Shown: positions 1-5,846, counted from the stretch's first letter. The stretch: 10,056 nucleotides of DNA from an uncultured Eubacteriaceae bacterium (GCA_947565475.1 CANOGI010000064.1:1-10056), one strand, 5' to 3'. Made by a program: numbers and translations. The notes: generated by a model from the letters alone, not told the origin.

Positions 1-1
1 G

Positions 2-121
2 ATTACAGGAGCGTCGGAATCAGGAAATAACTTTAAATTACTTGCTAAAGGCGTTATTCAGCGAGCTAAAGAGGGTAATACAAGTATTATAAAAGTAAAA
101 GGGGAAAATAAGGAAAAATAA
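2..121 (+). CDS. C-terminal end of an unrecognised protein (partial at left edge)
   Basis: An open frame enters from the left edge and ends at TAA 119-121, giving 39 residues that start ITGASESGNN and end KVKGENKEK. The tail is basic and hydrophilic (KGENKEK), as is common at the end of a soluble protein. The composition looks like real coding sequence, with a mixed GASESG stretch and a helix-like KLLAKGVIQRAKEG stretch. I do not recognise the family, and the start lies outside the window. No GC-rich hairpin with a T-run follows the stop; the next bases are simple AT sequence. It could also be a chance open tail, but the frame is open from the first complete codon, and the sequence after its stop looks noncoding. 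Confidence 0.55.
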   Translation: MTGASESGNNFKLLAKGVIQRAKEGNTSIIKVKGENKEK

Positions 122-501
122 AAAACATTTTATAAAATATTGTTATAACTTTACTGCTAAACATTTGTTTCCTCCCATTTTTATTTTGTGATTTGATTAA
201 TATGTTTTAAAATCTTTTATCGTTTATACTGTAAAAATATAAATAGTTATATATTATTTAATTATCAATTAGACATATTAAAAATAATCACAACTTACTG
301 CCCAACTTTTATTGTTATTTTTTATAAAAGCTATACAATCCGTCAAAATAATTAATTATATGAAACCTATACTATCCGCGCCTATTTATAAATACTTTTT
401 ATAATTAAAAATCAAGGGGTTGTGAAAAAGTAAACTTTATCTAAAAGAAAATTAAAAACTCCTTCAAATTTTATTTTTGCCAATAAACTTCAAAAACGTA
501 A

Positions 502-538
502 CGCCGTATGCTAAAATCCATAAGGCGGGCTTTGCTCG
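502..538. repeat. Small imperfect hairpins ahead of the large palindromes
   Basis: Two overlapping small stems occur here. In the first, CGCC-G-TAT at 502-509 pairs with ATA-A-GGCG at 520-527, with one mismatch. In the second, CGGGC at 526-530 pairs with GCTCG at 534-538 around a TTT loop, using one G-T wobble. They share bases, so they are alternatives. They lie about 75 bp before the strong palindromes at 612-680. Individually they are weak; they are listed because local GC content and palindrome density exceed the surrounding AT background. Confidence 0.35.
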
Positions 539-553
539 TTTGAGGATAGGAAC

Positions 554-579
554 TTTTTTCACACCGGTTTTTGGTGCGG
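554..579. repeat. Imperfect T-rich hairpin
   Basis: TTTTTTCACACC at 554-565 is followed by a short T-rich loop and then GGTGCGGAAAAAA, giving an imperfect inverted repeat. CACC pairs with GGTG and the T-run pairs with the A-run, with a small bulge at A versus CG. The same 12-mer TTTTTTCACACC recurs exactly at 661-672 as the right arm of the large palindrome, so the two structures appear related. It could work as a bidirectional terminator, but no gene ends immediately beside it. Confidence 0.4.
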
Positions 580-611
580 AAAAAATATAGCTTGTTCTTT
601 CCTTAAACAAT

Positions 612-639
612 TTGCAGGAAATGGTTATATTTCCTGCAA
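612..639. repeat. Perfect 11-bp inverted repeat
   Basis: TTGCAGGAAAT at 612-622 is the exact reverse complement of 629-639, with a six-base GGTTAT loop. Its last two bases (AA, 638-639) are also the first two bases of the 19-bp palindrome that follows, so the two hairpins directly abut. No T-run follows, which argues against a simple intrinsic terminator. Confidence 0.75.
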
Positions 640-680
640 CAGGTAGGTGTGAAAAATTTATTTTTTCACACCTACCTGTT
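638..680. repeat. Perfect 19-bp stem with a 5-base loop
   Basis: Bases 638-656 are exactly complementary to 662-680. The arm begins AACAGGTAGGTGTG and ends in five A, and the loop is TTTAT (657-661). A perfect 19-bp stem is the strongest secondary structure in the window. It resembles a bidirectional terminator in having A and T runs flanking the loop side, but the T-run lies inside the stem rather than after it, and no gene ends close by. A palindromic repeat unit, or the remnant of a small mobile element, is an equally good explanation. Confidence 0.75.
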
Positions 681-940
681 TTATTTCTTAATTTAAAAAT
701 AACATATTCAATAAGAAATTTGATATTATTTCTACTGAAAATTATACATTATAACAATATTTATAATTATAAACTTTATAGTTGCCAAACTTATCTATCT
801 TTATAAAACTCCTTTCGTTAAAATAGCTCTGCTACAAAACGCAGTCAAACACAGTTCGACTTTTTCAAATCAAAAACACTGACTTTTTGAATAAAATATT
901 CTCTTCTATTTATATTAACGTGAGTTCGATGAAAAATAAC

Positions 941-959
941 AGCAAAACTTAATTTTGCT
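941..959. repeat. 7-bp inverted repeat
   Basis: AGCAAAA at 941-947 is exactly complementary to TTTTGCT at 953-959, with loop CTTAA. It opens the 941-1128 palindrome cluster. On its own it is a modest stem. Confidence 0.45.
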
Positions 960-1001
960 CAGAAGTTTTTATCAAACTTTTTTCAATGAGTACTGCAAAA
1001 A

Positions 1002-1045
1002 AGTGCGGACGGCGTAAGCCGACTTTTGGCAAAGCCAAAAGCACT
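1002..1045 (+). repeat. Possible three-way junction of nested palindromes
   Basis: AGTGC (1002-1006) pairs with GCACT (1041-1045) and encloses two hairpins. The first is CGGC-GTAA-GCCG (1010-1021), whose loop is a GNRA tetraloop if read as plus-strand RNA. The second is a perfect stem of TTTTGGC (1024-1030) with GCCAAAA (1034-1040) around AAA. The second stem can instead extend to 8 bp using 1023 and 1041, at the expense of the outer stem. This amount of complementary pairing in 44 bases is not expected by chance in such AT-rich DNA. Whether it is an RNA structure or a DNA repeat cannot be decided here. Confidence 0.5.
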
Positions 1046-1063
1046 AAACAACGAAGTCGGGTT

Positions 1064-1128
1064 TGGGCTGAAAGCCCACGGTTTTTATTAAGTTAGTGCC
1101 TATGAGGCAAAGCCTCAAGGTTTTTATT
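1064..1128. repeat. Two hairpin-plus-GGTTTTTATT units
   Basis: Two similar modules follow each other 39 bp apart. The first is TGGGCT-GAA-AGCCCA (1064-1078), followed by the decamer GGTTTTTATT at 1080-1089. The second is TGAGGC-AAA-GCCTCA (1103-1117), followed by the same decamer at 1119-1128. Stem sequences differ while the layout and downstream decamer are kept, so the structure looks more conserved than the sequence. Each unit resembles a weak terminator on the plus strand (stem, then a T-rich run). Between them, TTAGTGC (1093-1099) can pair with GCACTAA (1041-1047), competing with the three-way junction upstream. Confidence 0.5.
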
Positions 1129-1472
1129 CTTAAAGAGCATTTTTGAGGGTTTAGAACTTTTTTACGATAGAAGAATGTTACATTAACTATAAATTTCTGT
1201 CGAAGTAACGTTATTTTAAAATTGCCGTAAATAAAATTATACAAATTGCCATAAAAAAATTTTCTTTTCCCAAATTCAATTATTTTATTTATTTCTTACA
1301 TACTTTCAAAAGCTTTTTTAACACTGGAAAAATCTTTATACTTATTTTCAGAATATTTTTTATTATTTTTTTGAAACTATCTATAGGAAATAATAAAAAT
1401 TTAAAATCAAACATTATTCAAAAAAATTTTAACTTGGTATTTCCCTTATATTATTTTCCGGAGATGATTTAT

Positions 1473-1616
1473 ATGATTTCAAGATTGGGAAAATTTATTT
1501 TTATATTTACTCTGCTTTGTATAGCTTGCGTACTTTTATATTTTTTATTAAGCGGTGCGTTTTCAAACAATGTTTCTAACGGGACTTTTGTTTTTAGTGA
1601 AATTAATATTAATTAA
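1473..1616 (+). CDS. Small single-span membrane protein (47 aa), hypothetical
   Basis: The ATG at 1473 follows GGAG (1460-1463) at a 9-base spacing; the frame runs 47 codons to TAA 1614-1616. The product starts MISRLGKFIF, has one hydrophobic segment at about residues 8-26 rich in F, I, L and C, and ends in a short polar tail. This fits a small membrane protein with the basic N-terminus (R4, K7) inside. The frame stays open upstream to about 1371, but those codons are AT-biased and lack a ribosome site, so the inner start is preferred. I do not recognise a family. A role in the forespore would be a guess based only on the spoVA operon 250 bp downstream. The stop lies inside an AT-rich inverted repeat. 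A chance frame in AT-rich DNA remains possible. Confidence 0.45.
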   Translation: MISRLGKFIFIFTLLCIACVLLYFLLSGAFSNNVSNGTFVFSEININ

Positions 1617-1640
1617 ATATCACGTAATTAATATTAATTT
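1600..1640. repeat. Perfect 15-bp AT-only inverted repeat
   Basis: Bases 1600-1614 are exactly complementary to 1626-1640, with an 11-base loop. Both arms contain the palindrome ATTAATATTAAT, so they also read as direct repeats. The left arm overlaps the end of the 47-aa frame. With no G or C in the stem it would be a weak terminator. It may be a protein-binding palindrome or simple AT-rich sequence. Confidence 0.5.
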
Positions 1641-1696
1641 TCTAAATAAATTAAAACAAAAATTTTTTAGACAAAACAACAAAATAATATATTATA

Positions 1697-1762
1697 GAAA
1701 AACAATAAAAAAATAATCTTCAATAAATCCTGATAATTTAAATAATTATTTTATTGTTTTTC
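1697..1762. repeat. Long imperfect AT-rich hairpin ahead of spoVAA
   Basis: GAAAAACAATAAAA at 1697-1710 plus TAAT (1714-1717) pairs with 1745-1762 once a three-A bulge is allowed, giving about 18 pairs around a 27-base loop. It ends roughly 100 bp before the spoVAA start and could separate the operon from upstream transcription. The stem is nearly all A-T, so its stability would be limited. I found no convincing sigma-G promoter between here and 1866. Confidence 0.35.
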
Positions 1763-1865
1763 ACTAAAAATTTTACGAATTACTATAAATATATATTAAA
1801 AACACAGAAATAAATAAACGTTGTTTTGTTATCTTAAAACCTAAAAAGGTAGGTGATAATTTTTT

Positions 1866-2492
1866 ATGGATATATATATAAAACCCGCAAAAAAAGCTTC
1901 CATAGCTGAAAGAAAAAGCATTTATATAAAAGATATAGCGGAGGTTTTCGCGCCTGATAATATATTAAAAAAAATAAAAAACATAAAATTGATTGAAATA
2001 AAAAATGAGGAAAAAAAAAATTATCTTGTTACAATTATTGATATAATAAGCGCAATAGACAAAGCTCTTCCGGGACACACGATAAACAACGTTGGGGAAA
2101 TAGATACTGTAATTGAGTTTTCACCAAAAAAGAAAAAAGAGAATAAATTTTTAAAAATATTAAAAATAACATTTGTAACAATCATACTTGCCGGAGGTTC
2201 GGCGACAGCGATAATGAGTTTCCACTCAGACGCGCAAATGTCCACAGTCTTTGAGAATTATTATTATATATTTTTTAATGAAAAAGTTGAAAACCCTCTC
2301 ATTATAGACCTTCCTTATTCCCTCGGACTCGCTCTCGGCATAATTGTATTTTTCAATCATTTTTCAGGCAAAAAAATTACGGAAGACCCAACCCCTATAG
2401 AGGTCGAAATGTCTGTATATGAGTCAGATGTCACCGATAATATAATCGATACCCTCAATACGGAAAGAATAAGAAAGGAGAATAAAAAATGA
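1866..2492 (+). CDS. spoVAA: Stage V sporulation protein AA (SpoVAA)
   Basis: First gene of the spoVA operon, whose products make the inner-membrane complex of the developing spore that moves DPA (with calcium). The 208-residue length is close to that of Bacillus subtilis SpoVAA. Residues 1-95 form a soluble domain with an LVTIIDII stretch near 54-61. Two hydrophobic segments follow at about 99-118 and 150-166. Family hallmarks are visible: IMSFH (116-120), YSLGLALGIIVFFNHF (151-166) and EDPTPIEVEM (173-182). The ATG is preceded by AGGTGA (1851-1856) at a 9-base spacing. The gene ends in a 4-base ATGA overlap with spoVAB, implying coupled translation. The exact biochemical role of SpoVAA is not settled in any organism. 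Confidence 0.95.
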   Translation: MDIYIKPAKKASIAERKSIYIKDIAEVFAPDNILKKIKNIKLIEIKNEEKKNYLVTIIDIISAIDKALPGHTINNVGEIDTVIEFSPKKKKENKFLKILKITFVTIILAGGSATAIMSFHSDAQMSTVFENYYYIFFNEKVENPLIIDLPYSLGLALGIIVFFNHFSGKKITEDPTPIEVEMSVYESDVTDNIIDTLNTERIRKENKK

Positions 2493-2923
2493 CAGCTTTA
2501 AAGCTTTTACTGCTTATTATTCTTGGATTTGGCGCGGGGGTTGTAATAGCGGGGGCTGTTTTCGCATTTATAGCCATAATAGGTGTTGTTCCCAGACTCG
2601 CTCAAAAGACAAAAACTGAAAAATATATTAAATTCTATGAAGAGGCTATAATTTGGGGAGGTATTTTTGGAACAACAACTTTGCTCGTTGATTATTATAT
2701 TCCAATCGGTACTCTCGCGGCTATGATAATAAGTTTGTGTATCGGCATTTTCTATGGCGGTCTCGCAGTTTCTTTGGCGGAAGTTTTAGACGTCATACCA
2801 ATTTTGTCAAGAAGAGGACGTATAAAAGAAGGTATGATGTATTTTATTTTCGCCATAGCGATAGGTAAATTATTGGGATCGGTATTATACTATTTTGTAC
2901 CAGGATTTTTTAAAATTGATTAG
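2489..2923 (+). CDS. spoVAB: Stage V sporulation protein AB (SpoVAB)
   Basis: A 144-residue integral membrane protein of the SpoVA complex, close to the usual family length. Hydrophobic spans lie at about residues 4-33, 55-70, 74-98 and 116-138. The family-like stretch GVVPRLAQKTKTEKYI follows the first span, with LAEVLDVIPILSRRGRI before the last. The start ATG overlaps the spoVAA stop (ATGA at 2489-2492) and is served by AAGGAG at 2475-2480, inside the end of spoVAA. The stop TAG is immediately followed by the ribosome site of spoVAC. Many Clostridia are known to keep only spoVAC, AD and AE, so the presence of AA and AB indicates a fuller, Bacillus-like operon. Confidence 0.92.
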   Translation: MTALKLLLLIILGFGAGVVIAGAVFAFIAIIGVVPRLAQKTKTEKYIKFYEEAIIWGGIFGTTTLLVDYYIPIGTLAAMIISLCIGIFYGGLAVSLAEVLDVIPILSRRGRIKEGMMYFIFAIAIGKLLGSVLYYFVPGFFKID

Positions 2924-2932
2924 GAGGTTTAT

Positions 2933-3379
2933 ATGGAAAATTCAGCAAAAAATAAAAAACTTTATCAAGATATGGTAAAAAAAGCGTCTCCTGATAGTCA
3001 TATTTTTAAAGATTGCGTAAAAGCGTTTATCATAGGCGGAATAATATGCTGTATCGGTCAATTCATTACAAATTATTTAAAAGAACTCGGGCTTACACAA
3101 AATGACACGGGAATATATACCTCATCGGTGTTAATTTTTATAGCCTCTTTAATGACAGGCTTAGGATTATACGGTAAACTGGGAAAATTCGCCGGCGCGG
3201 GTTCTATCGTTCCTATTACGGGATTTTCAAATTCAGTGACATCACCTGCCGTTGAGTTTAAAAAAGAGGGATTCGTGACAGGTCTCGGCGCTAAAATTTT
3301 TATAGTAGCGGGCCCTGTAATACTATATGGTGTATTAACTTCCGTCATTGTGGGAATTATATATTATTTTATAAAATGA
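2933..3379 (+). CDS. spoVAC: Stage V sporulation protein AC (SpoVAC)
   Basis: A 148-residue membrane protein. In Bacillus, SpoVAC has been reported to act as a mechanosensitive channel and is taken to be the pore for DPA release. After a basic N-terminus (1-28) there are hydrophobic segments at about 30-48, 62-81 and 121-147. The signature KFAGAGSIVPITGFSNS (85-101) is the counterpart of DFAGAGATVPLPGFGNT in SpoVAE, showing that the two proteins are related and probably pair in the complex. AGGAGG at 2922-2927 lies ideally upstream of the ATG, and the gap to spoVAB is 9 bases. Its stop TGA (3377-3379) lies inside the ribosome site of spoVAD. Confidence 0.96.
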   Translation: MENSAKNKKLYQDMVKKASPDSHIFKDCVKAFIIGGIICCIGQFITNYLKELGLTQNDTGIYTSSVLIFIASLMTGLGLYGKLGKFAGAGSIVPITGFSNSVTSPAVEFKKEGFVTGLGAKIFIVAGPVILYGVLTSVIVGIIYYFIK

Positions 3380-3384
3380 GGTGA
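3378..3384 (+). promoter_or_regulatory. Ribosome site that sets the TTG start of spoVAD
   Basis: GAGGTGA overlaps the spoVAC stop codon and lies 4 bases before TTG 3389-3391. No ATG or GTG lies in a suitable position, and the protein then begins MAKHIGQQ, which matches the start of known SpoVAD proteins (MAKLTGKQ in Bacillus subtilis). The TTG is therefore the real start. The weak start and the overlap with the spoVAC stop suggest translational coupling. Confidence 0.8.
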
Positions 3385-3388
3385 TTTT

Positions 3389-4414
3389 TTGGCAAAACAT
3401 ATAGGACAGCAATCTATAAAATTTGAGAAAAAAATTTCCGTAGCAGCGACAGCCTCAACAGTAGGCACAAAAGAGGGAGAAGGCCCTTTGGGTAAATATT
3501 TTGACGTAATTTTAAAAGACGCCGTAGACGGCGAGGCAAGCTGGGAAAAAGCGGAAAGTAAAATAGTAAAAGACACTCTCACCCTTGCGGTAAAAAAAGC
3601 CGGATTAACAATGAACGACATCGATTATATTTTCTCAGGTGATCTACTTAATCAAGGCACGGGAAGCGCCTATGGCATACGTGATTTAAACCGGCCATTT
3701 TTTGGTCTCTATGGCGCCTGCTCAACATTTGGAGAAAGTATAAGTCTTGGTTCCGTCATAATAGAAAGTGGCGGTGCGTCAAAAGTTTTGGTAGGAGCTT
3801 CGAGTCATTTTTGCGCAGCGGAAAAACAATTTCGTTTCCCTCTAGGGCTTGGAACACAAAGACCACTTACGTCAACATGGACTGTTACTGGTGATGGAGC
3901 GGCGGTTCTATTGGAAAACGGAGCACCTCCATATATCTCAGGAATAACAACAGGAAAAATTGTTGATTTCGGAATAACCGACGCCAACAATATGGGCGCC
4001 GCTATGGCAACAGCGGCGGCTGATATAATACTTACAAATTTAAAAGACTTTAATATTACTCCCGATTATTATGACCTTATCATAACAGGTGATTTAGGAT
4101 ACGTTGGAAAAGAGCTTACTATAGAACTTCTAAAAAAAGAAGGCATTGATATCTCAAATAATTATACAGACTGCGGAATTGAAATTTACGACAGAGAAAA
4201 TCAAGATACTCATTCCGGTGGAAGCGGATGCGCGTGTTCCGCTGTAACTTTTTCAGCTTATTTCTACAATAAAATGAAAAAAAATGAGCTCAATAAAATT
4301 TTATTCGTTCCTACAGGAGCTTTAATGAGTTCAACAAGCGTACAGCAGGGGGAAAGTATTCCTGGAATCGCTCATGCCGTTATTATTGAAAATCATCCGA
4401 AAGGAGAATTATAA
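3389..4414 (+). CDS. spoVAD: Stage V sporulation protein AD (SpoVAD), DPA-binding
   Basis: A 341-residue protein of the thiolase fold, at full family length. SpoVAD is known to bind DPA and to lie on the inner membrane with SpoVAC and SpoVAE; it is not thought to act as a thiolase. Conserved stretches: EGPLGKYFD (31-39), DIDYIFSGDLLNQ (77-89), LYGACST with Cys111 at the place of the thiolase nucleophile, TVTGDGAAVLLE (165-176), GGSGCACSAV (277-286) and the C-terminal PTGALMSSTSVQQGESIPGIAHA (308-330). The start is TTG, with GAGGTGA overlapping the spoVAC stop. The stop TAA overlaps the spoVAE ATG by one base (TAATG). No transmembrane segment is visible, which fits a peripheral protein. Confidence 0.97.
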   Translation: MAKHIGQQSIKFEKKISVAATASTVGTKEGEGPLGKYFDVILKDAVDGEASWEKAESKIVKDTLTLAVKKAGLTMNDIDYIFSGDLLNQGTGSAYGIRDLNRPFFGLYGACSTFGESISLGSVIIESGGASKVLVGASSHFCAAEKQFRFPLGLGTQRPLTSTWTVTGDGAAVLLENGAPPYISGITTGKIVDFGITDANNMGAAMATAAADIILTNLKDFNITPDYYDLIITGDLGYVGKELTIELLKKEGIDISNNYTDCGIEIYDRENQDTHSGGSGCACSAVTFSAYFYNKMKKNELNKILFVPTGALMSSTSVQQGESIPGIAHAVIIENHPKGEL

Positions 4415-4767
4415 TGGATTATTTATATGCCTTTTTAGTAGGCGGAGGAATTTGTGTAATAGGACAGATTTTAATAGATAAAACAAAACTTACATCAGCG
4501 AGAATTTTGGTTTTATTCGTGGTTTTAGGCTGCATTTTGGGAGGAATAGGCATTTATCAGCCATTAGTTGATTTTGCGGGAGCCGGCGCCACCGTTCCTC
4601 TTCCCGGATTTGGGAATACTCTGGCAAAAGGCGTAATGGAAGAAGTCGATAAAAGCGGTCTTATCGGCGCTTTAACCGGAGGATTAAAAGCGTCGGCGGC
4701 TGGAATAACCTCGGCACTTGTTTTCGCCTTTCTGACAGCGTTAATTTTTAATCCAAAAGAAAAATAA
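4414..4767 (+). CDS. spoVAE: Stage V sporulation protein AE (SpoVAE / SpoVAEb)
   Basis: A 117-residue membrane protein and the last gene of the operon. Hydrophobic segments lie at about 4-20, 31-49 and 94-112, with the conserved DFAGAGATVPLPGFGNT motif at 53-69 that it shares with SpoVAC. With SpoVAC and SpoVAD it makes up the core of the DPA channel found in essentially all spore formers. The ATG overlaps the spoVAD stop by one base and is preceded by AAGGAG at 4401-4406. It ends with two in-frame stops, TAATAA (4765-4770). No spoVAEa or spoVAF follows; the next gene is on the other strand. The length fits the SpoVAEb type rather than the soluble SpoVAEa. Confidence 0.95.
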   Translation: MDYLYAFLVGGGICVIGQILIDKTKLTSARILVLFVVLGCILGGIGIYQPLVDFAGAGATVPLPGFGNTLAKGVMEEVDKSGLIGALTGGLKASAAGITSALVFAFLTALIFNPKEK

Positions 4768-4772
4768 TAACT

Positions 4773-4922
4773 TGTTCGATAACTTAAGCAACAGCCACTA
4801 ATAAGAGCTTTTTCTGCTATGCAAGGCCTAATTTCACAAAAATACCCACAGATTATTTTAATAAAATTAGAAAAAATATAAATAAAAAAGCTGTCAGGCT
4901 GCACCACTAAGGTTATCGAACA
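4773..4922. repeat. Inverted-repeat element of about 150 bp between convergent operons
   Basis: TGTTCGATAAC at 4773-4783 is exactly complementary to 4912-4922. Within this, CAGCC (4792-4796) pairs with GGCTG (4897-4901), and AGCTTTTT (4806-4813) pairs with AAAAAGCT (4885-4892). The nested order allows one long imperfect hairpin. It fills most of the space between the spoVAE stop and the end of folBK. It could be a bidirectional terminator, a structured RNA, or a MITE-like element (short terminal repeats, no coding capacity). No clear target-site duplication is visible; the flanks share only short TAA-type sequence. Confidence 0.5.
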
Positions 4923-5036
4923 GTTTATAACATAACCAAAAACTAAAAAACGTAAATATTCCGCTGTTATTCTTTGCATAATCAATTAATCTACAATAAT
5001 AATCATTTTGAATACTTTTTGTTTTAAATTAAATTA

Positions 5037-5846
5037 CTATAAACGTGTAAGGAGTTCTCTTACACAAACTCCATAACAGGGATGTTTATAAAAAGGCGCT
5101 ATTTGACACAATGGTTCTAATACAAAACGTCTATTTTCCGCCTCACTATGCGGAATCTTCAGCCTCTCATCATAAATAACCGTATCGTCATAAAAAATAA
5201 TATCAATATCAAGTGTTCTTGGTCCCCAATGAATATTTCTCTCTCTTCCCGCTTCCGCCTCAATTTTATTTATAAAATCTAAAAGCTCATAAGGGGTATA
5301 AAGAGTTTTTATCTCAATACAGCCATTTAAAAAATCATCTTGCTCAATTTCCCCAACAGGCTCTGTCGTTATAAAATCAGACACTTTTTCCACTCTGCAA
5401 AAATCTGAGTCCCCTATTTTCCTAACAGCAAAATCAAGATAATTTTTCTTATTTCCCAAATTAGAACCCAAAGATAAAAAAGCCGTCTTCCAGCCTCTCT
5501 CAATAATTACAGAAATATTATCAGTGTGTAATTTAACAGGAGCCCACGGTTTTTTTAACTCAACTTTAATTTTCTCAACACGTTTAAATTCCAAAAGAAT
5601 TTTTTCCGCGAGTTTTTCGGCGGCGGTCTCAATAAGTTTATAAACATTTCGCTCAATAAAACGCTTAGCGACAACGGAAATTCTACCATAATCAACAGAA
5701 AAATCAAGATTATCTGATTTTCCCGCCTCTCTTGTACTTAAATATAACTCAAGAGAAATAAGAAATTTCTGTCCTAAAATATTTTCTTCCTTAAAAACAC
5801 CATGATTAGCGAAAACCTCAATATTTTCAATTTTTATAATATCCAC
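5037..5846 (-). CDS. folB-folK: Bifunctional dihydroneopterin aldolase / HPPK (FolB-FolK fusion)
   Basis: A 269-residue fusion of two consecutive folate enzymes. Residues 1-118 are FolB, which cleaves 7,8-dihydroneopterin to 6-hydroxymethyl-dihydropterin and glycolaldehyde: NHGVFKEEN at 14-22, Tyr53, IETAAEKLAEKIL at 72-84, and KKPWAPV with Lys99. Residues 120-269 are FolK, which pyrophosphorylates that product with ATP: AFLSLGSNLGNK (122-133), TTEPVG (160-165), the signature GPRTLDIDIIFYDD (208-221) and RRFVLEPL (239-246). Most FolB proteins have Tyr where Asn14 stands in NHGV, a small deviation. The start is GTG 5846, with GGGGAG at 5861-5856 and 9 bases between; an ATG just upstream runs directly into TAA. 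It is the last gene of the minus-strand folate cluster, 130 bp after folP. Confidence 0.93.
   Translation of the reverse strand: MDIIKIENIEVFANHGVFKEENILGQKFLISLELYLSTREAGKSDNLDFSVDYGRISVVAKRFIERNVYKLIETAAEKLAEKILLEFKRVEKIKVELKKPWAPVKLHTDNISVIIERGWKTAFLSLGSNLGNKKNYLDFAVRKIGDSDFCRVEKVSDFITTEPVGEIEQDDFLNGCIEIKTLYTPYELLDFINKIEAEAGRERNIHWGPRTLDIDIIFYDDTVIYDERLKIPHSEAENRRFVLEPLCQIAPFYKHPCYGVCVRELLTRL

Larger units (their letters stand above)
122..1472. other. Long gene-poor AT-rich region with palindrome clusters
   Basis: These 1351 bases hold no convincing gene. Bases 122-430 are low-complexity AT sequence in which I see nothing. Bases 430-680 and 940-1130 carry the short inverted repeats listed separately. 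Bases 680-940 and 1130-1470 are again AT-rich without clear structure. The few open frames here are 60-80 codons, lack a proper ribosome site, and read straight through the palindromes. The T-rich phrase AACTTTTTT recurs (551-559, 975-983, and near 1156), which fits degraded repeat-derived sequence better than decayed genes. Confidence 0.6.

Noticed and set aside
612..806. 64-codon plus-strand open frame
   Set aside because: It starts with TTG inside a palindrome arm, reads through both large hairpins, lacks a proper ribosome site and has no recognisable protein character.
740..825. Minus-strand AAAGGAG followed by an open stretch of about 20 codons
   Set aside because: There is no ATG, GTG or TTG at the right distance; the would-be start is ATA, and the frame is short and AT-biased.
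1002..1128. Cyclic-di-GMP riboswitch
   Set aside because: GGCAAAGCCTC resembles part of that family's core, but the remaining conserved elements and the two-helix layout with tetraloop receptor are absent, and the match is just a simple palindrome.
1044..1244. 66-codon minus-strand open frame
   Set aside because: Its C-terminal half is simply the translation of the palindromic cluster, it has no clear ribosome site, and it looks like repeat-derived sequence.
1371..1472. Longer 81-codon version of the small membrane protein
   Set aside because: The upstream codons are low-complexity and the proposed start has no ribosome site; the inner ATG at 1473 has GGAG at good spacing.
1617..1865. Sigma-G promoter for spoVAA
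   Set aside because: A forespore promoter is expected from knowledge of the family, but I could not find a -35/-10 pair with acceptable match and spacing, so none is called.
4557..4985. 142-codon minus-strand open frame
   Set aside because: It is antisense to spoVAE over half its length and otherwise reads through the inverted-repeat element.
5029..5043. Third copy of the AATTACTATAAA motif
   Set aside because: It overlaps the end of the folBK coding sequence, and only 12 AT-rich bases match, so chance is the simpler explanation.
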